A stretch of DNA of 64,000 bases. Origin: Ophthalmolycus amberensis (Eukaryota; Chordata; Actinopteri; Perciformes; Zoarcidae). Positions 27,201-40,348 of this stretch are shown in pieces (position 1 is the stretch's first letter; every line of letters begins with the position of its first letter). The notes beneath the pieces are model-generated. The model saw only the letters and a list, made by a program, of their open reading frames with translations, did no database searches and was not told the DNA's origin. A program made the position numbers and the translations under genes. Where the stretch lies: positions 558,001 through 622,000 of the forward strand of contig JAFEUB010001215.1 of assembly GCA_024529925.1 (NCBI GenBank), in the 5' to 3' direction.

Positions 27201-29125
27201 AATGACCTTTGCTCGGAAACTTCCTGCTTTGTTTGGACTTCAAAAGACCCCTAAGGGGGAGACTTTGAGTCCGCCACCAGGATATGATGCATTATGATGT
27301 CACCAGATCCCCCTAAAGTCTGAAAACGGAACATTCCTGCAGCAGGAATGTGAAGAACGCTTACTGTCAGTCGTTTTTTTGGTCCAGTGGGGTTATCAGG
27401 CAGCAGTAGGAACATACCAAAGTCTTTACAACAAAACAGAAAAACATCCATCCCTCTGTCACAAGCATGTCTCTTTCAAAAGACCGGCAGGGTCAAAGGG
27501 TGTCGGGGTCAGGTGTGATATACACGACAAAGGGCAGTCGCAGACAATAGGAGGATCTGTAGCAATGAAAGCTTTATCTCCTAAGTGTGGACGGGTGTAG
27601 GCAGATGAAAGTGACAGTTCCTGACCAGGGCCAAATATCAAGCAACTCAGTCATCAGGTCTTATATTGCACGCATGTTGTTAGTTTCTTTGATGGTGTAA
27701 AAAGTAAATCGAGAGCAGACAGGTGGCTAAACTTTTCCCCTAACGCTGTAAGTTTTCATCTGGATGTTTACAAAATATGTTTGACGCCACCCATGTTACC
27801 GAGGACACTAAAAACAAATTAAAATCCATGTGGTGCTTCAAGGAAACACTGTTTCACGGCAATGCCTCTGCTATCAACCACAAGAAAAGGCAGAGGGACT
27901 AACATGCTGTTTCCACAACTCCTCGAATGACTCACGAGCAAATACGAGCCCCACTGATGCCCTCTTCCTCCTTGTTCTTCTCTTTGTTCTAATTTTAAAA
28001 GCCTGACATTGACAAATAAATAGCCTCTCCATGGGATTTCAAATGAGTCAGCAAAGCCTTTCAACGCACGCCGATGTGTCAGTGGGTTCAGACGCCTGTA
28101 ATTCGATCGCAGCTCAGAGAGAGTGCAACGCTGGCCTTTGACCTCTGGCCAGGCTCTGCATCCTCTCATCTCTCGTGAGACGAGATGCAAAGCTGCAGAG
28201 TTTAAACGCTGCCAGGCCTCCTGCACATCTGAGCACGGTTGCCGCTGTCCTCTGTGTGCACCCCAGGGACACGACACAAAATGTGTCCCTCTGTATGTTA
28301 GTGTTTTGTTTCGCTGTTTCTGGGATCTTATTTATTTCCTTTTCGTCTGACTCTTTCTTTCATGTTAGAAAGAAGATAAAAGCTGTAAACTCAATCAGTG
28401 CTATTTTTTCAGAACATAGTAAACTCCTGCCAGAGCCATAGACAACATCTTGTAACTGTTTTTGAGTAGTACTCAGTAAACTGATCTTACTGTTTAAAAT
28501 CCTCTTTAAGTATACCGGTACTTAAAGGTAGGCTACAACTCACAAAGGAGTGTGACAATGTGACAATAAAGGCAGTGAAAAAGAAAATGACTGGCATGCA
28601 AACACGAATGTCAATTATGCAGTATCTAAAAATGCATGTTTTTTTAAATTGTCTCCACAGAGCTTTTAATTCAATTTGGTCAGAAATACTGAATATGAAC
28701 ATAACTTCTCTTTGATTGCAAGACACTCCAAACCTTTTAAAGATGTCAGTATGCAAAGTGCACAGATTTTTGAATGTGCTGTTGATGGACACCATTGTTA
28801 CAAAATGCAATCCACAACAGAAAAGAAAAGAAAAAGTCTCACAACAGCATCTGGAGGCAATTAAGACAACTCGTGGACAGTGGTGAGACAGCTCGGGGAA
28901 GATCTTGGAAAACAAAAAGTATGTTATTGTATCTTTGGTTTTGGTTTGGTGCATGGATACGTTTCCAAATTTGAAATTGGCAGTATCTCTCCGAAGTTGC
29001 AGTTCCTATCGATGACTTGTATCATTTCCTGACACAAAAAAGCAAAGTTAATTTCATGTATGCTAACCGCAAAAGCAGCATACCATGAAGATTAGCACAC
29101 AGTGTATATGTATAATGTATAGTTT

Positions 29126-29143
29126 TATATATATATATATATA
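29126..29143. repeat. Short (TA)n tract
   Basis: About nine TA units. Confidence 0.9.
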
Positions 29144-32100
29144 GCGTGAGATTGGGACACACCGTTTGCACACATTATGCATATACACACACACACATTA
29201 ATGAGTTACACACAGGACAGGGACAGAGAGGAGTGACTAAGCACAGCTGTGACCGATTTATGCTGCAAATAACCCACGTTGCCCAACGAGCTGATAGCCA
29301 ACCGCTTTTGTTTAAACTGAAACCGTGGCATTTGAATTCTGTTAATCACAGGCAGCTTATCTGTAGCCTGCCAATTAATTTAGCTGATAAAGCATTGCAG
29401 ATAACCACACCATCACCAAATATTTCACATATAATTATCTAAAAATGTCTGAAGAAACATTTGCTGACAGGTTAACACTTGTTTGCATCTTGAGTGGGTT
29501 GTGTTTGCACGACAGCGGGTGGGTGGCGTGTGACACAGAGAGAGATAGACTGTTGATAACTGCTGTCTGGTGTAGCAAACCGCACAGGGCTGTGAAACCA
29601 CTGCTGAGGTCTGAATAATGAGGAACTATAACTGTCATGTGCAGACCCCCAACGCAAACACACACACAACATCCAAAACCTAAAACCCTAACCAGCGGAG
29701 AACACGTAAACTATTTCACCAGTTCGGTTTAGGTAGAATCCCCCGCAGCAAAATGTAAATTTGTACTGCAATACTGCACACACACACGTGCTCCACACGC
29801 ACACGTCCTGCATGCATGCCTCTTAACACATGACTCACATACTCAGGCCTATTATTAAAAGTGTTCATGATAGCCATGTGGTGAAAGAAACGGCAGGAGC
29901 GTGAATAGAAGAAGAGGGATGTCGAGGTCAACGGGTTTCTCCACGCTCCGCTGACTGGTCACACCACAGGATCACTCCTCTTTCTCTCTCTTCCCAACAG
30001 ACGTGCGGCCTTACCACACACTAACGGTCTGAGTCAGAGAGTGGGGCCTCTTATGAAATCCAGGTTTGCCACATCGCCCCTCTCTCGGCTAGATGAAGAG
30101 AGACCCATGTCTGTCCTTCAGCGCGCATCCTGACTGCAGCGCCAAACCCATTCACTGCCATTATTGTCAGTCCCTACGTGACAGAAAACAGACACAGGTG
30201 ATGTGTGTAGTGGTGTGCAGGCCTGCAGGCTTGCGGCCTACTTGTTGATGCACGGACCATTTCATTTTCGTGGTTCAGCTTGGTCACAACAAGCCGGTCG
30301 AACAACTCGAAGCGCTTGGCGGATGTTCAAAAGCAATAAAGGCTGACGCATATTATAAACATAAATGTGGCAGCACGTATTACCACTCAGATCAAATGTT
30401 AAACCAGGACTTTATGGCGGGAGAGGGCATGGTGGGGTTTGCTTAAAAGAGGGAAAAAATACTACTCTGCGATCCAAATGTTTTATACAGAGACATGCAA
30501 GTAGTCCGTGCACAAAGTGGCGCACTGGGAGATATCACAGAACATAATCCAAAGCTTGGAGGAACACAGCGCTGCTTTACACAAACAAAATAAACCAACC
30601 ACACAATTAGAGTCAAACTTTTTTGGGTTTGCTTTCAGTTAAATAAACACAGAGGAGTAACAGAGCAATGTAGCAGGCATAATGACCCACAATTAGTTTC
30701 TTCAAAGTTTACATGTTGATGGCGCAAAAGTTTCCCATCATTTCGAACATTCACATTTTCCACGAGAGGACAAAATCCAGGCCGGACATTTGCAGCTGTG
30801 GTGTAAAGGCACTGTTTGCAAAATGAGCTGAACATAACGACAATGACAACAAAAAATACTTAACTCGCCATTAAGTCCCTTACACAGTCAGAAGATAATG
30901 CCCATAATTAATGGTGCTAAATTCCAAACTCAGAGCAGTTAACTGCAGCAATTTGCAATGTAGAGATATTGAGTATTGGTGTCCCGCCAACACGGTCTCT
31001 TTCCCAACTCATCACAATGCTGACGCTTTGTCAGACCCCTTGGCATCACTGTCTAACACACTGGGTAGCCCAGCTCACAGCCTCAGTGAACAAGTGGTTA
31101 AAATATTGAAATGAAATCCCAATAATTCGGTTGTAGAAAAATGCACGTACACCATTGACACATCCATTGTCACCAGTAATGACTAAACAACCATGCGTCC
31201 CATGAGTCACACTGCTCAAACAGCCTCGTCAATGATATGCGCAATCTACACCCAATGCATCCAACTGCTCCCTTGACCTTTGAACTCCGATAACCGATGA
31301 CACGGTGATCAATTACTACTGAGTTTGAATAGCTCACTCAAGTCTGCGTGTGTGTTTGAATTGTGTACGTGATTGCATCATCGATGATGTGCTTTCATGT
31401 GGTTTATACTAAGAATACATTAAAAAGTGTTCTGTTGACATTTTATTTCTATTACATGTTGTGAAAAAGAGATGCTAAGCTAACCTCAAATGAGAAAATT
31501 GTAAAATGAACACAGATAACAGCGATGTGATAATACTTTTACTCGTGTTTTTTTGTGATGAAGAAAGTAAAGCTTTTAAGTTAGTCACAGTATGGTTTAA
31601 CTCTGTGTAGGGTTAAAACGATATTACAACAAAGTGTGAAATGAAACGACCTTTTCCTCGTACAAACTCACTGTGTTAAGGGGAAAAGACTATATTCACT
31701 TCCAGCGTACTCACTGAAATGACTCAGCAGAAGAAGACAATCATTGAGAGATACTGGTGTGCTGTGGCCTCGCGCTGTATAACAGATGGCACAGTGCAAC
31801 AATTAGACAAGAATCCATAGTCTCTTTCACTCTTTCTTCTTCTGTCTCTGCCGAACATCACATTTTAAAAACAAGTTATAAACCAAAAAGGAACCGAGGA
31901 ATTGCTGATTGTAAGTGGCTAAGGACTTTTACTCTGAAGGAACCTATTTACTGCTACAAAGGTGGCTCATATCAGGCCAATTACCACCATATGGTATAAA
32001 GCAGGCCTGGCAATCAGATCAGTGGGACAGATTTTAAGATAGCGTGAGACAGCTAACAGAGCTAAAATGGTCCCATAATGCAGGTCCACCAGTCTATGGT

Positions 32101-35100
32101 ACAAAAAAAAAAAGATATATATATTTAAAAGGGGAAACAGTCTGAATTAATGACAACATAAACTGAAGGCACAAAGACACCTCGGTCACAGATTGAAAAT
32201 AAGCGAACGCTGCTCTGATGAACATGCATGTTGTGTATGTAGGTTTTGACAAGTGCTGCTGTATGGCATGCAGCCACCGCAGCACTGTTTACACAAAGGA
32301 CTTAATACTTAAACTTCTTTTTTTTTTTTCAAACATCATTTCCTTGTAAAGATGTAGTCATGATCGGCAGGAACAGCCTGAAGTGCTTCCCCCATTCTGA
32401 CAGGTTTAGCGACTGAAGGTCACAGTGGATAACGAGGCCTGACTAGCACCACCCAGCCACACCAAAACTACATCCAGTCCCTCTGACTGCACGTACTCAG
32501 GGGTTGTTGTTTCCAAAGAGGAAAGCAAGAAAACAAGGATCCTCTATCGCTGTCTTGCAGCCAGTAATTTCCCTCCAGGGCACCCGTGGGAGCCATACAT
32601 TTTCACATATGGCAAACTGAGTCTGTATTTTATGAGGTGATTTGTTTTGGGATTCTGTGAGAAGAGAAGGAGTAAAACTTTAACCGTCTGTGGCAAGACA
32701 GAGTGCGAGAGAGAGAACGAGACGTTTTGATCCTGCGATTGTTCTGTTGTGACATGACAAACAGGTCCAAGCTCAAAGTTATGGGCTGTCTTATTTAATA
32801 CGCATTGAGATGTAAAACTGAGATGCAAAGAGAAGGGTCGACTTTGATGTGAGTTTTCTGGAGATTCTCAGACGGCGAGTGTTCCACTCAAACACGGCTC
32901 CAGTTAGGAGGGGTCATTTAAATTCAGTGTTGCACTTTAACTGAGGTTAGTTTCAGTCCGGGACTTCTGTTTGCAGAGACAACACAGTGTCCCTTAATCT
33001 TTATAGTTTGATGCAATCTTTACACATTGATTTTAGTTAGACAAAGAGGCCTTTCTGACTGCAACGTTCACAACCCTGAAATACACATGATGGCTTAAAA
33101 TACATTTTTTTTAAAGAAAGCAGTTTGTTTATCCCATGTTGTCGTCATGTGTTTTGGAGTAGATGTTATGTCACTTTTCTTCAAATGGTAAGTGGGGGCC
33201 TTTTTTCACTTGGCCTGGGTAACCGTGCACCGAGCAGACAGACTTGAATGCACCGCCCCCTAGTGGTACCACCAGATGGGGGTTGAAACACTGAGAGAAT
33301 AAGTCTGGAAGCCAAATGTCCATATGCATGGACACATCTTTGGCAATCAGTAACTGCAAAATAAACACCAAAGATCTGGCAGCAGCAGCATTTGCTTGCA
33401 CAACATTCTCTCACACATACAAAAATGAGACAGTCTATATTTGTTTGTCTTTACCTAATGTGACCTTGCGATAATTAAGTCATACATGCAAGGATAAGTG
33501 CACTTACTTGCATGAAGATGTGAAAAAAGAAAGACACGCTCAACTCTGATGTGAGAAATAACAAGTATTCTATAAATTAAAGGCCCTGCACACCTGTTGT
33601 ACCCCCACAGGTGATTTCACTTATTTAGGCTGATTACGCCACTTGAGTGTCTGCAGACTCTTTGATTGGCAGCTCCTTGACTCTGGTGTTAGCGTGGTTG
33701 CACCTGTTAAGAGTGGGACAAATTGCACTTTTGCACCACATCTGATCCCTCTTCTCCTGGAGATGTTGGTGGCTCCCAATTACACAAGGACATGGGCTGT
33801 AAAAGTGCACATTCTTTTGATTCAACCAGCTTCATCAGAAGGTGAGGTGAAAAAAAAGAAAGATACCAGATCTGGGAAAGCCTTCCTGTTCAGCACGCCA
33901 AGGGTATCTGGAAGTAGAAAATGGGGAAATCCAGGCGATCTAAATGCAACCTTTTCAAAGCCATACATGTCAATACTTGCCAACACGATAGTTAAGTCAC
34001 TGAAATCGATCATCGGCCCTTTCAACACCTTGCAGATGGTCATTTTTTCCTATGGGGCAGTAACAAAACTCTTAAGGAGGTTCCTACAGGATAAGCTTCT
34101 ATTATTGAGTGTGTCAGTCTCCTCTAATAAAACCGCACCCTCGTCCCGCTAATGCTCCTACATCCAGACTCTGCTTGTCCTTCCTTTAACTTTTGCTTCT
34201 GTATATTTGTTACATTTTAAAGATTCACGATTGTCTTAACTGTATAGTTTACCAGTGTTCATTGTAGTTTATTTGTACACTAATTTAGTCTCCTGAAAAG
34301 GAGAGCAAAATGAAGGTTGAATGAAATAAAGTTCTACTCCCCCGTTCCTTCCACGCCTCCCTCTTTCCCTCTCCTTCCCCTCCACCCTAAACAACCTGTA
34401 AACCTCTGATTTATTGTTGTTACAGCTGAGCTGAATCAAAGAGTGGCAGGGGCATATTGTAGACAGGAAAGGCAGCGAGGAGGGAGGGACTGACGTGGCC
34501 CAAGGCTACGAGCCGCAGACGGTACATGGACTTTTAAATGGAGTGAGCCAATATGGCATTTTTACGGTGTCTGTCGCTGCAACCTCCATTTCCTCATGTG
34601 GGCCAGTTGTTGTCTGGTAGGAAATCAAACTCATTCCAAAAGGTTCAAGGACAGAGTAGGTATGTGCTGTGATGGGGATCCCTGCATGGGATTGATTATG
34701 ACAACATATGAGTGACAATATAGAAAATAATCAGTTAAAACAAGCAAAAGCTGAGGTGTTATTCTTTGTATTTTTTTTGCTTTCTGTCCAAATCGTCAGC
34801 TTTTCTACTTAGCTTTCCAAACTTCTTTGTAATCACATTTCTAACTAAAAATGGCAGAAATATTGGACTTTTTCTGATGGATTTTGCACTGATTACATAT
34901 TCTTTAGCACTGTATCCGGCACAATCATGTTTCTCTATAATTATTTTGCCCAGATGAAACCCTCAGACAAGTCCAATGGCACAGATGTCTCCCTGCCAAG
35001 GTGACATGATTGTTGTTCAAAAGCCTGGAGAGCAGTAATTGTCCAGATGTTTCATTGTTTTGACCCTCTTTCAACATGATACAGCTGTATACAGCCTTGC

Positions 35101-36365
35101 TGATTGACTGCCTAATACACTCAACAAAACCCTGCTGAGAATATTTTTGCAATCAAAATGTACAAACGTTTCAACATGTGAATAACAGTTCTCAGATCAG
35201 CATGTTTCTAGCAATTATTTTTGTTCACCGGTCAAGATCAGTTAAGAATTGGCTTTTTGATGTATTTTGTGCTTGTGTGTGTGTCACAGTGTGATGAAAT
35301 CTGAGCTCAACTAAATGTACCCACATTATTGATCGAGGTTTCATTTTTCATTTTTTCATTTTTCATTTTCAGCATTGTCACAGGAGCGGGACCGGAACAT
35401 GGGCAGGATTTGGCTGTAATGACTCAAAGATTGCGTTTATCAGTAGTGTGTCATCACTGATATATAACCCACGACTCAAAGTTTGGTTTGATGTTCTGAT
35501 AATGTTGTCACCGTTCGTTTGATACTTTTATACTGGAGTTATAGCCTTTGTGTTTAATAGGTTTCAATCAAGCATGAGTTAGAAATCTTACTCACCATAG
35601 AGAAACATTTGCATCCATCAAGTCAGTGAGAAAACGATTATCACGCACATGTGTGGGTGTTTTTTTTCACCAGAACACTGTGTAACACTTGCACTGAGTC
35701 CCCCTCGACCTGCTGTTTCCTGCTTCCTAATGCCCACGTTCACACGCTAAGTTCCCACCATCCACCCCTCCATCTCTCCTCCTACTACCACTTTTCCTTC
35801 CCTCCATGCTCCTGTCCCTGCTGCCCCATATCCACTTACTGCCTCCTTACACACCTAAATCCCTCTTCTCTTCTCTCACCACTTTAACCCCCTCCTCCAT
35901 CACTTCTTAGCTAATGCCCTCTTTCATTTCCTCAGCTCCCTGCTCTTTCTCATCACTCTTCTGTCCTCCTTCCCTGTCTCTCTTTTTTTCTCCTGTCCTT
36001 GTTGCATTTCCCACACTGTAGATACCATATCTACCGTCCTCCCTCCTCTTCAACCGTAAAATCCAAGTCCAGCTGAGTACTGCAGGGAGCCAGAGCTACC
36101 AGATGGCACCAGGCAGAACCCAAACATCTGCATTACCCAACTGGGCCTGAATGGGGCTCCGAAAGGAATACGCAGCTGTATAAACAGCTCGTGTGCAAAA
36201 ATGCAAGCTATGCAGCCGAGTACAGGGGTCCTCACCAGGTTGCTATGAAAAGAAATATTATTAATAATGATAATAATGACAGAGGAAATACCTTAGCTTG
36301 AGACGTGACTGTGTGCTTGTGTGACAGTGGGGCATGGGAAAGACGACAGAGGCCTCGGGCTGCAC

Positions 36366-36385
36366 TACACACACACACACACACA
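36366..36385. repeat. (AC)n microsatellite
   Basis: About ten AC units, followed closely by a TTAGCTTAGCTTAGCTT block. Confidence 0.93.
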
Positions 36386-36726
36386 AACCTGATTAACTTA
36401 GCTTAGCTTAGCTTTAAACAGGGATAAACGGATTTAATTACTATTCATGAAGTTTAAAGGTGGCAGACTAAAAAAGATGTTACATTTTTAGTTTGCATGT
36501 AAATTTTCCACATTTCATTAATTTGTGGAATCGAAATGGTCCTCTCAGAAGTCCCTGAAGTAGTTTTTCTAATTTGTCATAAACAATTAACCGTAATCAG
36601 AATACAATAATGTTGGACAGCCATGACAAAATCTCACTTAAAAATGTATGTGCAAAAAAGTATGGTAAAAGCATGGTACTTCCCAAACCTCTGAAATGTA
36701 ACTATGCATGGCATGAAAGGCGCCAA

Positions 36727-36747
36727 ACACACACACACACACACACC
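36727..36747. repeat. (AC)n microsatellite
   Basis: About ten AC units. Confidence 0.93.
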
Positions 36748-39629
36748 CAAAAAGTCCCTTCTGGTGAAAGTTGAAGCGTACACAAAGGCCAGGATATAGT
36801 GCAACAATGGGGCTGCACACAGTACATGAATGACTAAGCCAAGCTGAGTTTGGGCTGAAGTAGGATTACCTGCATGTGGAGCGTAACACAAGGCACTACT
36901 CATATACGGCCTATCAAGATTCAACAAAAGCCCGGCCTGTCTTGTGTCTGTTCAGCCTACATTTTGAAGAAACACAGAGTTCTGTGTTTTTGTGTTGAGT
37001 GGGTTTTAATAGTTTATCTCACAGGGAGCCATTGGCCTATTCTCTTTTGCCTCAAACTCTAAAACAACACTCAGGCCCACTTGAGAGTACTCTGGGCTTG
37101 GATGAGTTTTGCCTCTGGCACAGAGTCATCGGCACAAGAATCTGGCTGCACTCCAAAGACAATATTTGTCAGAGTAGCCTTGTTTCAAACCTTTACTGTT
37201 CATTACATTCTGCAGGCTGCACTTTTTTTTTGTCAGAGATGGGGTTTCAGATTCAACCTTAAGATTCCAGTTTCATGTTTTTAATCACTCTAAAAATGTT
37301 CAAAGGGTACAAAAAGTGTTTTTAATCAGCACGCACAGCTGCACAGAGAGTGGAAAAAAAACATGTATTCATTTTTTTCCACCATATGGTTCAAATAATT
37401 TTCTTTTAGTGTTCTTTGAGACATTGACATGAAGAGCTTCCACTTCGCATGTCAGCCCAGTGGAGAGGGAAGATGTTAGCAATCTGGATTTGACAGCGAT
37501 TATGGACCACACTGAAAAAATGAACATCTCGCCCTTCTTACTCTTCTGAAAAACATGCCGGCTGGATGGAAAAAGCTGGTTTCATCGCAACTCCAATTTT
37601 AGTTCAAGTTACAGTAAAACTAGAAACATTTCAAAAGTTATCTACGTATATAAAGGTGTAAAAATGTCAAATTAATATATAAGTATAATATATTTTTGCA
37701 GCGCATTCATAGAGTGAAGAATCATAAACGACACAATCTAAACCCCCTCACCCTTTGCTGCTGTTTGGTTACACAGACGTATGGCTGGTGGAAAGAAATT
37801 GGTTCCTGATCATTTAAATGCTTTACAGAATGCTTGAAAGACTTCACAGACAATGCAACGAGCCTTTAAAGTCAACACACTTTGGGTCGAGTATCAAAAG
37901 GCGACGTCTGACAGACCCAAATGTGCCCAGTGTTTGGAGCTGTCAGCTTCCTGCACCTGCAGGCTCGGCATATGGCAGAAGTCTGGACCTCCCGTGATAA
38001 GTTAGTCTCAATATTGCGAAAAAACAAGTTCCCTCAAGTGTGTGCACGTGTGTTTTGTGTGAGACAAAGAGAGGGGCTTTTTTGTTTCAACCACTTAAAC
38101 CACATACACATCATTTCAAATCTTACCACAAATTTCAAAAGAAATTTCACCTTTTAGGTACTTAGTTTGTTCCTGAGATTAAATAATTAATGATTAACTG
38201 CAATGATCGTCCATGTTTTTGTCCCCTTTGTTTTACCTTTTGTCGCCATCTTCACTGTTAAAGTCATCTCCCTGGCCTCGTCTCTAATGGATAAAACACA
38301 CCGCAGGACCAGATTACTCTCTAGTCTTTTCAGCGAGAACATCAAACTGCTTTGAAGATCAAAGTGACGTGTGCGCCTTTGCATCCGAGCGTGTGCCCTT
38401 ACATTTCTGCGTTTGATGCCAGCTCCTTCCTCTTAACTGCGGTCCGAGCGCTGCGGATGGCAGGCAGCCACGGCTCAGGTTCTCCATCATAAAGCAACGG
38501 AAACCCCTTCTGTCCATTGTTTGAAAGCTCTCCCGATGGCACACCAACCGCAGCCCTCAACAGCGCAGATTTGAAAATGTTCTGTGCAACGTTAATAGAA
38601 TACGAGTGCCGAGGTCTCCCTTGAATGACTTTCCAGCACATTAGTGCCAGGAAGCCGTTCATTTTAATGTCAGTGGTGTATTAGCGCTGCTATATAGTGT
38701 TTTGACTGTAACTATCCCAGCATTTACTCTAAATATACACACAGCATTCTTCTTCTGTCGAGCGTATCTTTAAGGCATAGCAAAGTAATTACTGGAGATT
38801 TTAAAATAAACACATCCGGTGCACAGACTTGGTTTTGTTAACAGGACGACGGCTACCACCCCTTCATGGTGTACATCCAGCACTGTATAACACTTGAGTC
38901 GAAGCCCGGAGAACATGACACACAAGCTTTCTCCAGAACGAGGTGGAGTGCTGCTCAGGGCTTCTGTCCTGCATCTCAGCTCTACAGTATCCTTCATATT
39001 TCACTCCGTCTCCGTTAAAGAACTTCTCATTGTTAAGGCCCTGGTGTCCTTGTTACTCAAGCAGGCTGGCATGTGTGGTATGTGACCGCATTGCTGTGTT
39101 TGATTTAAATCTGGCCCGTGTCATGCCCCTCCATCTTCTCCTCTTTCTGTCTCGCTTTGAAATACACTAATATAAAAATACTCTGGAAAACGGTCAGCAG
39201 ACCCGACTATCAATTATACAGAAAAACAGAAGGGAAGAAATGCTGCTTTGGTTTATAGGCTATTGTCGATGTACTGAAGTTCTTAGAGGGAACACGTAAT
39301 AGACTAAACCAATGGAAAATCTTTGTAAATATGTGGTAAAAAAACAAAAAAGTAGAAATCGTGGTATGGTTATTAAAGCTACTCCAAGGAATTTTCATGT
39401 TGTGTTGTATTTGGCGGTCCCTGTGGACAAAGGTGGTAGTGTTCTTGATCACCAGATTCCCTTCAGAAAACCTCTTTTTACTTCTGCAACAGCCAATCTT
39501 CTCGCTGATGTACTCCTCTACTTATGTAGGTCAAATAGTGGCATCAGTATTAAATTGAGACTGTTTCATAGCCAGTTAAAAGTTCCTGCAGTAACTAAGG
39601 ATTTAGTCATTTCCTTACTTTTAACACGA

Positions 39630-39850
39630 CTGAGAATCAACGGGCATGCTAGCGGCTCCGTGAGGCTAAATGTTAAGCTAAATGCTAACGCCAGTATGCT
39701 AGCATAGTCAAAAAGACAATGCTAACATGCTGAGTTTAGCAAATATAATGTTGACCATGTTCATCATGCTAGCATGTTTAACTTAACGTATTAGCATAAT
39801 GTAAAGCTAATGCGAAGCTTTCGACCTGATGATGGTGCCAGGTGAACTGT
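39630..39850. repeat. Dispersed repeat with GCTAACATGCTGA words, copy C
   Basis: It begins GGGCATGCTAGCGGCTCCGT, then GAGGCTAAATG, AATGCTAACATGCTGAG and a CTGATGATGGTGCCA end. It is close in word order to the copy at 2.66-2.94 kb and lies in the same orientation. Confidence 0.6.
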
Positions 39851-40314
39851 TATGCCATGTGTTAGCGAAATACAAAAAAAAGACTAAAATGACTGGCAGG
39901 GTTAAATTGCATTTCTAACGTAGTGTGTAATCTCCATTGAAAAGAGGGCTTTCCAAGGTTTTATTGCTGTCTGTTAAAGCCATTGTTTCCTTGTCTGTAT
40001 ATTCACTGTCTTGGTATTCAGCCTGGCATCTACTGCACTCAGATATCATCGAGGCCGATCCCCACAGTCTGGCACCGGTCAAAGGTACTAGTAACATCCT
40101 GTCCTCTCCTCACAAAGAATGCTTGTTTTGGCATACATTTAGATATGCTCTCCATTAGAGGCTTTAACACTTTCCGTCATTGCATTATCTGCCCTCATTA
40201 ATGACTGTCAGAACACGAGAGGAGGGTTACATTGCCAGACGTAAGGCAGGATATCTGACACCACTTCTAATCTTTGCCTGAAGGAAATACCAGACAGAAG
40301 TAGGTGAACAGAGT

Positions 40315-40348
40315 TAGAGAGAGAGAGCGAGAGAGAGAGAGAGAGAGA
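40315..40348. repeat. (GA)n microsatellite
   Basis: GA units with a single GCGA interruption. Confidence 0.94.

Larger units (their letters stand above)
20501..30600. other. Gene-free stretch (20.5-30.6 kb)
   Basis: It contains the CG-enriched segment at 24.03-24.27 kb and moderately complex non-repetitive stretches at 22.53-22.78, 28.00-28.27 and 29.27-29.42 kb that could be regulatory. The two longest open frames (27,819-28,277 and 28,487-28,954, minus strand, about 150 codons each) have no identifiable domain and I do not call them genes. Confidence 0.55.

Noticed and set aside
27819..28277. 152-codon minus-strand open frame
   Set aside because: No domain, low-complexity start context and no splice signals; length is within chance for a moderately GC-rich segment.
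28487..28954. 155-codon minus-strand open frame
   Set aside because: Hydrophobic, Cys/Phe-rich translation of AT-rich DNA without any recognisable family; treated as chance.
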